Below, piece by piece: positions 10,279 through 17,731 of a stretch of DNA of 64,000 nt. A program made the position numbers and the translations under genes. This stretch comes from Polaribacter filamentus (GTDB lineage Bacteria; Bacteroidota; Bacteroidia; Flavobacteriales; Flavobacteriaceae), in assembly GCF_002943715.1 (NCBI RefSeq), contig NZ_MQUA01000014.1:62001-126000 (forward strand), given 5' to 3'. Under the pieces are notes generated by a model that was not told where the DNA came from, ran no database searches, and was given only the letters and a program-made list of their open reading frames with translations. The stretch's first letter is position 1, and each line of letters opens with the position of its first letter.

Positions 10279-10294
10279 TGTTCCTCGTGGAACA
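10279..10294. promoter_or_regulatory. parS-like ParB binding palindrome (site 2)
   Basis: TGTTCCTCGTGGAACA, which matches TGTTNCACGTGNAACA at every fixed position except one (A to T at position 7). It is located 18 bases after the mnmG stop and 11 bases before the methyltransferase ATG. It shares CGTGGAAC with site 1. The two sites are 1.9 kb apart. Confidence 0.55.
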
Positions 10295-10305
10295 ATTCAG
10301 AATAC

Positions 10306-11163
10306 ATGACAAAAGAAAAAGACTTTTATCAAAATTTACAACCTTTTTTAAGCTGTAAAGACCATGCTGTTTCTGGCGAAGTTTATAAAGTGATGATAAA
10401 TAAAGAATACGATATGTTGGTAACAACTCCGGTTCCTAAAAATTTAGCTTCGTATTATAAAAGCGAAAATTATATTTCTCATACAGATTCTAAAAAATCA
10501 CTGTTAGATAAAGTATATCAAAGAGTAAAAAACACCACGTTAAAAAGAAAGTTAAAACTGATCGCTTCTTTTAAAACATCATCAAAAAATATTTTAGATG
10601 TTGGGGCAGGAACAGGGGATTTTTTAAAAGTTTGTGAAAATAATTATTGGAATGTATTTGGAGTTGAACCCAATTTAGACGCAAGAAATATTGCGGCAAA
10701 AAAAGGAATTACCTTACAAGAAAATTTATCAGAAGTAAAAAAGATACAATTTGATGTAATTACACTTTGGCATGTTTTAGAACATGTAGAGGATTTATCT
10801 GCGTATATTTCTACACTTAATAAGTTGCTTTCAAAAGATGGGAAATTATTAATTGCTGTTCCTAATTTTAAAAGTGAAGACGCAAATTATTACAAAGAGT
10901 TTTGGGCGGCTTTTGATGCTCCAAGACATTTGTGGCATTTCTCACAAACATCAATTTCTAAATTGTTTTCATCAGAAAATATGATTGTAGAAAAAACAAT
11001 CCCAATGAAATTTGATGCGTATTATGTTTCTCTTTTAAGTGAAAAATATAAATCAGGAAAAATGAATCCTATAAAATCATTTTATAGAGGTTTTGTATCA
11101 AATTTAAAAGCAAATAGAAGTAAAGAGTATTCTTCTTTGACTTATGTGCTTAAAAAGAGGTAA
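10306..11163 (+). CDS. Class I SAM-dependent methyltransferase
   Basis: 285 residues. The SAM-binding motif I ILDVGAGTGDFLKV is at about residues 97-110, followed by an acidic motif-II position (FGVEPN, about 123) and a motif-IV-like FDVITLWHVLEHVED (about 147-161). The N-terminal segment has a Cys and two His but no complete zinc knuckle. This Methyltransf_23-type family is often found next to mnmG in flavobacteria; the substrate is not known. It is in line with mnmG, separated by 45 bases that contain the second parS-like site. A terminator follows at 11230. Confidence 0.9.
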   Translation: MTKEKDFYQNLQPFLSCKDHAVSGEVYKVMINKEYDMLVTTPVPKNLASYYKSENYISHTDSKKSLLDKVYQRVKNTTLKRKLKLIASFKTSSKNILDVGAGTGDFLKVCENNYWNVFGVEPNLDARNIAAKKGITLQENLSEVKKIQFDVITLWHVLEHVEDLSAYISTLNKLLSKDGKLLIAVPNFKSEDANYYKEFWAAFDAPRHLWHFSQTSISKLFSSENMIVEKTIPMKFDAYYVSLLSEKYKSGKMNPIKSFYRGFVSNLKANRSKEYSSLTYVLKKR

Positions 11164-11229
11164 AAACGATTTTAAAAACCACTAAGAGGCTTGTCGTGGT
11201 TAAAACATATAAACACCTTATTGAAAATT

Positions 11230-11267
11230 AAAAACCCCTTAAAACATTCTTTTTTTGGGGTTTTTTA
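11230..11267 (+). terminator. Intrinsic terminator
   Basis: AAAAACCCC and GGGGTTTTTT arms around an A/T-rich loop, ending in a T run. It closes the DUF4175-ybeY-mnmG-methyltransferase unit. Confidence 0.75.
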
Positions 11268-11269
11268 AT

Positions 11270-12240
11270 CAATAAAACCAATTATTAGTGTTCTTTAAAT
11301 AGTTTTTGTTGATAAAATTGCTCTTGTGATTTAAGACTTAAAATCTCTTACAAAAGAAGGATGCTTCATAATGTTTTCTTAGAAGATAAATTCCTGGTTA
11401 GAACATTTCATGAATTGATTTTTTTGAACAACAGAAATGGAATTGTTTATGAATTTTTATCTGATAAAAATAGCATTAAAAAGAAAAGGATTTCATGCGT
11501 CGTATTCTCTCTATTTACGTTGTCTGTTTTTTTTGAAGTTAGGAGATAATTTCATTTTTATATAATTATTTAAAAAAGAGAAATTGCAAAAGCAGCCTTT
11601 TTTACCCATAATGAGATTTATTTTAATCGGGATTTCATGTAGGATCTAGTTTGAACTTTTCATCAGAAAATTATTCTGATTCTGAAACAGATGAATTAAA
11701 TATTTGTAAAACCCCTCTAATTGAAATATTAAAACAAGTAAATATAGCGTCTAAAGAATTAACCTAAATATTCAATTCTAGGAAAGTTATAGATACCGGT
11801 TTCGCAGTTGTTTTACTTTGATCATCAAGATAAAAACACAATAACTAATGATTCACTATGACCGAAAAATAAAACACAAACTAAATTCTTTTTTTACGGG
11901 TTTTAAGAGTGAAAAAAATCTAGGAAATAGGATTTCAGTAAATGATTGTTTTTGATTGAAGTAAAAATTTTTAAGTCAAAATGGAATTTATAAATTGAAT
12001 TTTTAAAAAAAACAAAAAAACAGAAACTTATAAATTTTTAAATAATGATTGGTTTTTATTTTTATTAAAATAAATTGCTTGTAACGATTATTTTATCGAA
12101 GTTTTGGATAAACATTCAGAAAGAATAGGAGTATTTTCTATTCTTAATTTAACTACTTGCTTTGTAAAGAGCTAAAATGGATTTTAAAAACAGTTTGTTT
12201 ACTTGTTATTCATAAAATACACTATTGCTCTAAATAAAAA
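11270..12240. other. Decayed AT-rich stretch without an intact gene
   Basis: About 1 kb with no ORF above 62 residues. It is not simple spacer: several short frames have protein-like composition interrupted by stops, for example on the plus strand a segment ending about 11765 (reading ...TPLIEILKQVNIASKELT then stop) and one ending about 12176 (reading ...DYFIEVLDKHSERIGVFSILNLTTC). I cannot name the parent genes. No inverted repeats marking an IS are visible. Most likely one or two old pseudogenes. Confidence 0.45.
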
Positions 12241-12242
12241 TA

Positions 12243-12276
12243 AAAAACCCTTAAAACGAATGTTTTAAGGGTTTTT
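12243..12276 (-). terminator. Strong intrinsic terminator, usable in both directions
   Basis: Perfect 15-bp arms (AAAAACCCTTAAAAC and complement) around GAAT. It lies downstream of the minus-strand DoxX-like gene; the A and T runs on both flanks make it symmetrical. Confidence 0.8.
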
Positions 12277-12318
12277 ATAATAGGTAATATTTATTGTTAT
12301 TATTGATATTGATAAGTT

Positions 12319-12717
12319 TTAGCTATTTAACAAATATACACCCCAAAGTGCAATAATAAAATAGACAGCTAAAGACATCGCGCCTGCATAATCTTTTGCC
12401 AAACGTTGTCCTATCAGCAAGAAAATTAAAACGACCGCCGAAAGTTCTGCACCTAATAATGCAAATGCATTTGCTTCGGAAGTGTATAATTCGTAAACAC
12501 CGATCAACATTAAAAGGCCTGCAACAATTTCTAAAATTAAAATAATAGCTAATAAAAGAGGCACGCTATTTTTTAAAGGGGAGTTTTTAAAATGCTCTTT
12601 AATAAAGGAAACATTTCCTTTCCAATCTAAAAGTTTGTCTGCACCAGATTGTAAAAAGGTAACAATTAAAAACAGTAATATTAAAACTTCGGTTGGATAA
12701 TTTGAAAGTAGATTCAT
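12319..12717 (-). CDS. DoxX-like four-helix membrane protein
   Basis: 132 residues with four hydrophobic helices (about 8-24, 50-70, 84-102 and 111-129). The gap after helix 1 holds a short polar segment with GADKLLDWKGN, the usual DoxX-family layout, where helix 1 is followed by a Lys/Trp-containing loop. DoxX/DoxD-like proteins are inner-membrane proteins, some tied to quinone-linked oxidation or thiol stress, but for this short form no activity can be assigned. It is followed on the same strand by nothing and preceded by the small helical protein 17 bases away, so they may share a transcript. Confidence 0.8.
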   Translation of the reverse strand: MNLLSNYPTEVLILLFLIVTFLQSGADKLLDWKGNVSFIKEHFKNSPLKNSVPLLLAIILILEIVAGLLMLIGVYELYTSEANAFALLGAELSAVVLIFLLIGQRLAKDYAGAMSLAVYFIIALWGVYLLNS

Positions 12718-12734
12718 TAATTTATTTTTTAGGT

Positions 12735-13025
12735 TTATGTTAATTTTTTAAATAATTTTTGTAAAAACGTTTTCGATTTTTGGGTCACTTCTCTGAGATC
12801 TTCTTTTGCTTCTTTGGCAAAATTAGTTAAATTTTCTGCAGTTTCGTCCTCAAATTTAGATGCTTTCTTTTTTGCTTCTTCAATATTCTCATCAGTTAAA
12901 GTTTCGTCTATTTTCTTTTTTGCAATTTCTAAAATTTCTTTAGTATTCATAACAAATTCAGTTGTCTTTTCTTTTAGGTTTTCAACGAATTCATGCTGTT
13001 CTTTAGTTGTATTCTCTTTAGACAT
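12735..13025 (-). CDS. Small Lys/Glu-rich helical protein
   Basis: 96 residues, almost entirely charged amphipathic helix with repeated Lys/Glu/Ala/Thr heptad-like spacing, no signal peptide and no membrane segment. The composition resembles YtxH- or apolipoprotein-like stress proteins (KKKASKFEDETAENLTNFAKEAKED), but no family signature is visible. The start sits 12 bases after the stop of the DUF1801 protein and the gene is 17 bases ahead of the DoxX-like gene, so the three look like one unit. A real gene is likely because frame and spacing are tight; the function is unknown. Confidence 0.7.
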   Translation of the reverse strand: MSKENTTKEQHEFVENLKEKTTEFVMNTKEILEIAKKKIDETLTDENIEEAKKKASKFEDETAENLTNFAKEAKEDLREVTQKSKTFLQKLFKKLT

Positions 13026-13037
13026 AATTTGTATATT

Positions 13038-13373
13038 TTAATTAGTAGCCTTTTTTAAAGTAGTTTCATGTAATCTAACCCATTGATTAATAGTTATTTT
13101 ACTTGCTAATTCACCAGTTAAATCATAAGGAATTTCGTCCATTTTTTTAAATTGGATACAATTTTTACCAATTTCTAATTTTCGTTTACCATGACATCCA
13201 TTTAGATATTTTGAATCTGGAATATAATGGCCTAACATTTTGTAATTGATGCTTCCTTTAAAACCTTTAGGAAGATCTTTCTTGAGGACTATTCGTAGTT
13301 TTTCAACCGCTATTTTTCTGTCAGCTGGCAATTGAGCAATATATTCTTCTGGTGTATTTGCTTCGTAGGGCAT
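13038..13373 (-). CDS. DUF1801 domain protein, shortened in the middle
   Basis: 111 residues. The N terminus (EYIAQLPADRKIAVEKLRIVLKKDLPKGF, about 12-40) and the C terminus (KRKLEIGKNCIQFKKMDEIPYDLTGELASK, about 63-92) are both classic DUF1801/YdhG-like. In family members I remember, about 30 residues containing the PLPF-IASQKN strand and a following helix lie between the HxPxSxYxxGxHC-type loop and the KRKL segment. Here GHYIPDSKYLNGCHG runs straight into KRKL. This suggests an in-frame internal deletion, so the protein may not fold normally. The family's function is unclear (possible small-molecule or iron binding). Confidence 0.75.
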   Translation of the reverse strand: MPYEANTPEEYIAQLPADRKIAVEKLRIVLKKDLPKGFKGSINYKMLGHYIPDSKYLNGCHGKRKLEIGKNCIQFKKMDEIPYDLTGELASKITINQWVRLHETTLKKATN

Positions 13374-13410
13374 CTTATTGTTTTTTAGTGGATGATTTAA
13401 AGTCAGTAAG

Positions 13411-14367
13411 TTAACAAAATTTTACTTTAATTTTATCCACGATTGTTTGTGCTAATTTCTCATTGCTTTCTAAGGTCCAACCTGCAACATGCGGACTTAA
13501 CAAAACATTTTCAGCATTTATTAAATATTGAAAAGCTTCGGGCATCTCAGCTTCGCTCGATGTGGCGTCCTTTTTAAACAGGTTTTCGAAAGACGATTTT
13601 TCGTATTCTAAAACATCCAATCCCGCGCCTAAAATTTTACCACCCTGCAAAGCTAAAACTAAATCTTTTGTTACAACAGATGTTCCACGTGCAGTATTTA
13701 GCAACCAAAAATTCTTTTTAAAACTATTGATAAAATCAGTGTTTACCATATTTTTTGTAAATTTGGTTTGTGGTGTATGTAAACTTAAAACGTCTGCTTT
13801 TTCTTGGATTTCAGCTAAAGAAACCTGTTTGCAATTTTCATCAGAAACGCCTGGTTTAATATCATAACACAATACTTTAACATCAAAACCACGTAGTTTT
13901 TTTGCGAAAGATTTCCCCATATTTCCATAACCAATTATGCCTACAGTTCTTCCGTTTAACTCAATTCCTCTGTTTTCTTCGCGCAACCATTTGCCTGTTT
14001 TAACTTCTTTATCTGCTTTATTTAATTTGTTGAAAAGAGATAAAAGCATTGCTAAAGAATGTTCACCAACTGCGTTTCTATTTCCTTCGGGAGCCGCAAT
14101 TAATTCAATGTTTTTTGATGCTGCATATTCGCAATCTATATTTTCTAGGCCAGCACCAACTCTTCCAATAAATTGTAAGTTTTTTGCCTTGCTCAAAAAT
14201 GCTTTATCAATAGAAAAGCGGCTTCTGATAATAAAACCATCATACAAATGAATTTTAGCTTCAATTTCCTGTTTCGAAGAAGTATAATCTTCCTCATTTT
14301 GAAAACCTAAATCGATTAGTTGATTTATTAATAATGGGTGATTTGAGTCTAAGTGTAATATTTTCAT
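13411..14367 (-). CDS. D-2-hydroxyacid dehydrogenase (SerA-like)
   Basis: 318-residue NAD-dependent oxidoreductase of the D-isomer 2-hydroxyacid dehydrogenase family, closest in style to short phosphoglycerate dehydrogenases without the ACT domain. The NAD-binding motif GIIGYGNMGK is at about residues 142-151. The catalytic Arg lies in NTARG (about 224-228), and the catalytic His in SPHVAGWT (about 291-298). The substrate could be 3-phosphoglycerate or another 2-hydroxyacid; serC is not adjacent, so I leave the symbol blank. It is a single gene between the DUF1801 protein and panB on the same strand. Confidence 0.92.
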   Translation of the reverse strand: MKILHLDSNHPLLINQLIDLGFQNEEDYTSSKQEIEAKIHLYDGFIIRSRFSIDKAFLSKAKNLQFIGRVGAGLENIDCEYAASKNIELIAAPEGNRNAVGEHSLAMLLSLFNKLNKADKEVKTGKWLREENRGIELNGRTVGIIGYGNMGKSFAKKLRGFDVKVLCYDIKPGVSDENCKQVSLAEIQEKADVLSLHTPQTKFTKNMVNTDFINSFKKNFWLLNTARGTSVVTKDLVLALQGGKILGAGLDVLEYEKSSFENLFKKDATSSEAEMPEAFQYLINAENVLLSPHVAGWTLESNEKLAQTIVDKIKVKFC

Positions 14368-14446
14368 AATCAGATTATTTTCGAGTATTGTAACATAGTC
14401 AAAAGAGACTTAAAATAATTAAACTATTAATTTTTTTCACAATACA

Positions 14447-14476
14447 TTCCTTCCCTTTGTTAAGGTTAGAAGGGGC
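14447..14476. repeat. Imperfect hairpin repeat (CCTTCCCTTTG...AAGG type)
   Basis: TTCCTTCCC and GAAGGGG-like arms around a short loop in the gap between panB and the dehydrogenase. It shares the pyrimidine-rich CCTTCCxTTT arm with sequences at 19124-19162 and 47153-47180, so it may be one copy of a small dispersed element or a weak terminator of panB. Confidence 0.4.
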
Positions 14477-14478
14477 TC

Positions 14479-15297
14479 TTAATATTGCTCATCTTCACTA
14501 GGGAAATCTCTACTTTTAACATCGGTAACATATTGTTCAAAAGCGTCTGTCATATCAGCATATAAATCTAAATATCTTCTTAAAAAACGCGGATTAAATT
14601 CATGCGTCATGCCTAACATATCGTGTGTAACCAAAACTTGTCCATCAACGCCGTTTCCTGCACCAATTCCGATTACCGGAATAGAGATCGCTTCTGCTAC
14701 TTTTTTTGCTAAATCTGCTGGCACTTTCTCTAAAACTAAGGCAAAACAACCAATTCTTTCTAGCATTAAAGCATCTTCCATTAATTTATCTGCTTCTTCC
14801 TCTTCTTTAGCCCTAACAGTGTAGGTGCCAAATTTATAGATAGATTGTGGCGTTAGTCCTAAATGGCCCATTACAGGAATTCCTGCATTTAAAATACGTT
14901 TTATAGATTCTTTTACTTCTCTACCGCCTTCTAATTTTATAGAATGACCACCGCTTTCTTTCATAATTCTAATGGCAGAACGCAAAGCCTCTTTTGGGTC
15001 GGATTGATAACTTCCAAAAGGCAAATCAACTACAACTAAACAACGTTCAATACCTCTAACAACAGAACTTGCATGATAAATCATTTGATCTAAAGTTATT
15101 GGCAACGTAGTTTCGTGTCCCGCCATTACATTGGATGCAGAATCTCCTACTAAAAGCACGTCTAAGCCAGCACTATCAAGTATTTTTGCCATCGTATAAT
15201 CGTAGGCGGTTAGCATAGAGATTTTTTCTCCGTTAGCTTTCATTTCTACCAAAGATTTTACGGTGATTCTTTTGTACTGTTTTTTTGCTACAGACAT
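14479..15297 (-). CDS. panB: 3-methyl-2-oxobutanoate hydroxymethyltransferase
   Basis: 272 residues. It catalyses the first committed step to pantothenate, transferring a hydroxymethyl group from methylene-THF to 2-oxoisovalerate. Family hallmarks: the N-terminal [17 protein letters not shown] segment (about 24-40), the metal-binding [19 protein letters not shown] (about 46-64), the DLPFGSYQ segment (about 94-101) and the [15 protein letters not shown] stretch (about 205-219). Length matches the family (260-280). No panC or panD nearby. A 328-base gap separates it from the divergent sigma-factor gene. Confidence 0.97.
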   Translation of the reverse strand: MSVAKKQYKRITVKSLVEMKANGEKISMLTAYDYTMAKILDSAGLDVLLVGDSASNVMAGHETTLPITLDQMIYHASSVVRGIERCLVVVDLPFGSYQSDPKEALRSAIRIMKESGGHSIKLEGGREVKESIKRILNAGIPVMGHLGLTPQSIYKFGTYTVRAKEEEEADKLMEDALMLERIGCFALVLEKVPADLAKKVAEAISIPVIGIGAGNGVDGQVLVTHDMLGMTHEFNPRFLRRYLDLYADMTDAFEQYVTDVKSRDFPSEDEQY

Positions 15298-15625
15298 ATT
15301 TTTTAGAATTTAGAATTTGGGTAAAAATAAGAAATATCGAGCGATATTTAACAAGTTAATATAGTGGTTATAATATCCGTAATAAATCGAGAATTATATA
15401 AAATACCTTCTTAATATTTTAAATTTGATTGTAATTGAAGCTTTCTTTAACCATTTTACGAGTTTTATTACAGAAAGAATATTGCACTTTCAAACACATT
15501 CTTTTTCACCTATTTGCTCTAATGGTAATTTATAAATTTTTTATTTGATGCATATGAAAAGAAGAGACAACTGAGTTGCAATAAATCATGAAAAATAGCA
15601 TTACATTTGATGTTTAACTTAAAAA
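15298..15625. other. Divergent intergenic region panB / sigma factor
   Basis: 328 bases with no ORF and no clear -33/-7 pair. It must hold the divergent promoters for panB and the ECF sigma gene. I see nothing else. Confidence 0.4.
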
Positions 15626-16192
15626 ATGCTCGAAGAAATAATTACTTTAAACCCAGATAAGTGGATAGATAATTACGCAGATTACCTGTTTAATTATGCT
15701 GTTGTGCGCGTTAATGATAGTGATCTAGCCAAAGATTTAGTACAAGAAACATTTTTTGCAGGATTAAAATCTGCTAAGAATTTTGAAGGTAAAGCTACAG
15801 AAAGAACTTGGCTAGTGTCTATTTTAAAAAGAAAGGTAATTGATCATTATAGAAAAATAAATTCTAATAAAGGAAAAGCCGAAGTTAGAATGAATTTTTA
15901 TGAAGGGGGTGAAAATGAAGGAAGTTGGATTGAAGAAAGAGTGCCGCAAAGCTGGAACAATGCATCAGAAAAAGACATAGAAAACGAAGAATTAAAATCG
16001 CAATTAGACAGTTGTATTGCTAAATTACCAGAAAAGTATGCCATCGTTTTTAGAATGAAAACGATTCAAGAATTTGAGACGGAAGAAATTTGTAAGGAGC
16101 TAGACATAACTGCGTCAAACCTATGGGTTATCATCCATAGAGCAAGAACTCAGTTACGAAAATGTATGGAAGATAATTGGTTTAATAATTAG
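15626..16192 (+). CDS. ECF-type RNA polymerase sigma factor
   Basis: 188 residues with the two sigma domains of extracytoplasmic-function sigma factors. Region 2 (about 17-85) contains DLVQETFFAGLKSAKNFEGKA; region 4 (about 125-180) contains LPEKYAIVFRMKTIQEFETEEICKELDITASNLWVIIHRARTQLRKCM, a helix-turn-helix. The insertion between the domains (about 88-120, Gly/Glu rich) is common in Bacteroidetes ECFs. The next gene begins 4 bases after the stop and looks like a miniature zinc-finger anti-sigma factor, so the pair is probably a regulatory switch. Confidence 0.92.
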   Translation: MLEEIITLNPDKWIDNYADYLFNYAVVRVNDSDLAKDLVQETFFAGLKSAKNFEGKATERTWLVSILKRKVIDHYRKINSNKGKAEVRMNFYEGGENEGSWIEERVPQSWNNASEKDIENEELKSQLDSCIAKLPEKYAIVFRMKTIQEFETEEICKELDITASNLWVIIHRARTQLRKCMEDNWFNN

Positions 16193-16196
16193 TATT

Positions 16197-16457
16197 ATGT
16201 TTAAGAAATTTTTCATCAATTGTGATCAAGCCACAACAATCTGCGATAAGAGCCAGTATAACGAAGCTACAATCTTAGATAAAGTAAAATTAAATATTCA
16301 TTTTTTAAGATGTAGAATATGTGCTTTATATACAAAGCAAAACGTATTTTTATCGTCATTGTATAAAGGTCAGGCAAAAAGCTGTAAAGAAATTAAACAG
16401 TGCCTTACTGATTTTGAGAAAGCAGCTCTAAAAAAAAGTATAGAAAGTAAAATATAA
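16197..16457 (+). CDS. Mini zinc-finger protein, probable anti-sigma factor
   Basis: 86 residues, too short for a membrane-spanning anti-sigma. It contains HFLRCRICALY (about 35-45), which fits the HxxxCxxC zinc signature of ZAS-type anti-sigma factors, and a Cys pair upstream (C9, C16). The start is only 4 bases after the sigma-factor stop, so translational coupling is likely. The family role (binding and holding the partner sigma factor) is inferred from motif and position; there is no transmembrane sensor, so it would be a cytoplasmic, possibly redox- or zinc-responsive, partner. It is followed by a terminator at 16510. Confidence 0.75.
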   Translation: MFKKFFINCDQATTICDKSQYNEATILDKVKLNIHFLRCRICALYTKQNVFLSSLYKGQAKSCKEIKQCLTDFEKAALKKSIESKI

Positions 16458-16509
16458 ATTTTTTTTTGGTTTTCTAAAAAACCGTCTTTTTTGATTTTTT
16501 GTTAGATTG

Positions 16510-16545
16510 AAACGGAATTTATAGAAATATAGGTTCCGTTTTTTT
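16510..16545 (+). terminator. Intrinsic terminator of the sigma/anti-sigma pair
   Basis: AAACGGAA and TTCCGTTT arms with a 16-base loop and a following T run. A TATTTTTG -7-like box directly follows (16547-16554) and may serve the O-methyltransferase gene. Confidence 0.6.
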
Positions 16546-16616
16546 GTATTTTTGAACTCAGGTTATTAGACAAAATCTAAAAATCTGTCTATCCAAAAAT
16601 TTAATAATCTAAAAAG

Positions 16617-17258
16617 ATGCATTTTTTACCAGAAGAAATCGATAATTACGTTGTAAATCACTCACAACAAGAGCCAGAAATTTTACAGGAATTAAGTAAA
16701 GAAACTTGGCAAAAAGTTTTAAATCCTAGAATGTTAAGCGGTGCTTTTCAAGGTAGGATTTTGTCAATGATTTCTAAGTTAATAAGACCAACATCCATTT
16801 TAGAAATTGGCACGTATACTGGTTATTCTGCTTTGTGTTTAGCAGAAGGAATGTCATCCGAAGGAAAAATTATAACCATCGATAAAAACGAAGAATTAGA
16901 AACTTTACAGAACAAGTATTTCCAGAAATCTGGTTATAGAAACCAAATAGAACAACGGGTTGGAAATGCGCTAAATATTATTCCAAAAATAGACAGGAAA
17001 TTTGACCTCGTTTTTATTGATGCGGATAAATCTAATTATATAAATTATTTTCATTTAATCATTGATAAAATGAATTCGGGCGGAATTATCTTATCTGATA
17101 ATGTACTTTGGAGTGGCAAAATTGTGGAAGCTTTAGACCCAAAAGACACCGATACAACAGTGCTTTTAGCCTATAATAAATTGCTAAATTCTGATGACAG
17201 GATAGAAACTGTCTTGTTACCAATAAGAGACGGATTAACAATTAGTAGAGTAAAATAG
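16617..17258 (+). CDS. O-methyltransferase (COMT-like, class I SAM)
   Basis: 213 residues of the Methyltransf_3 family (caffeoyl-CoA / catechol O-methyltransferase-like, YrrM type). SAM-binding motif LEIGTYTGYSALCLAEG at about residues 60-76; metal-binding/catalytic acidic segment FIDADKSNY at about 131-139 and ILSDNVLWSGK at about 160-170, the usual divalent-metal site. Length is typical. In Bacteroidetes this gene is a lone housekeeping enzyme of uncertain substrate, possibly small catechols or RNA hydroxyls. Convergent with tatA. Confidence 0.93.
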   Translation: MHFLPEEIDNYVVNHSQQEPEILQELSKETWQKVLNPRMLSGAFQGRILSMISKLIRPTSILEIGTYTGYSALCLAEGMSSEGKIITIDKNEELETLQNKYFQKSGYRNQIEQRVGNALNIIPKIDRKFDLVFIDADKSNYINYFHLIIDKMNSGGIILSDNVLWSGKIVEALDPKDTDTTVLLAYNKLLNSDDRIETVLLPIRDGLTISRVK

Positions 17259-17348
17259 TTTGGGTATAAGCTGCTTTAGGCACTGCTTATTGTTAAGTTT
17301 ATAGAGATATGAAAGAATCTGAAAGCAATTCAGAAAGAAATTAGAATA

Positions 17349-17630
17349 CTATTTATTTCGCTTTATTGGCCCCGTTATATCATCAATATTTTCTTTTACG
17401 TCTGTGATACTTTTTTTAATGTCTTTCGTAAAATCAGTATCTAAGCCTTGACTTTTTGCACTTTCACTAATATCTCTTTTAATCTCGTTTGTAGCATCTT
17501 TAACTTGACGAATTCCTTTACCCAAACCTCTTGCAATTTCAGGAATTTTATCTGCACCAAAAACCATTACAACGATTAACAGGATAATCATAATCTCTGG
17601 AGCACCAATAAATAAAAAAGTTGTATTCAT
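17349..17630 (-). CDS. tatA: Twin-arginine translocase subunit TatA
   Basis: 93 residues. A single N-terminal membrane helix (about 8-25), then the hinge and amphipathic helix VFGADKIPEIARGLGKGIRQ (about 23-42) with the Phe-Gly pair that defines TatA/B, and a charged tail. TatA multimerises to form the channel for folded Tat substrates. TatB-like proteins are usually longer; the short tail favours TatA. A TACCTTTG -7 box lies at 17651-17658 on the minus strand. tatC is not in this window. Confidence 0.93.
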   Translation of the reverse strand: MNTTFLFIGAPEIMIILLIVVMVFGADKIPEIARGLGKGIRQVKDATNEIKRDISESAKSQGLDTDFTKDIKKSITDVKENIDDITGPIKRNK

Positions 17631-17731
17631 AATTAGAATAAAGTTCTAACAAAGGTAAATATTATTAGTGATATAAACTTATCAAATAAAAAAATTTGTA
17701 AATTGTAGTATAGAATTTTAAAACAGCTTGC

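Noticed and set aside
11361..11549. 62-residue open frame
   Set aside because: No start context, no family, and it falls in a decayed stretch with other broken frames.
13432..13440. TTATCCACG, similar to a DnaA box
   Set aside because: Single, inside the dehydrogenase coding region; no cluster, so no origin claim.
13681..13696. A third parS-like site (TGTTCCACGTGCAGTA)
   Set aside because: Only the left half matches, and it lies within the coding sequence of the dehydrogenase.
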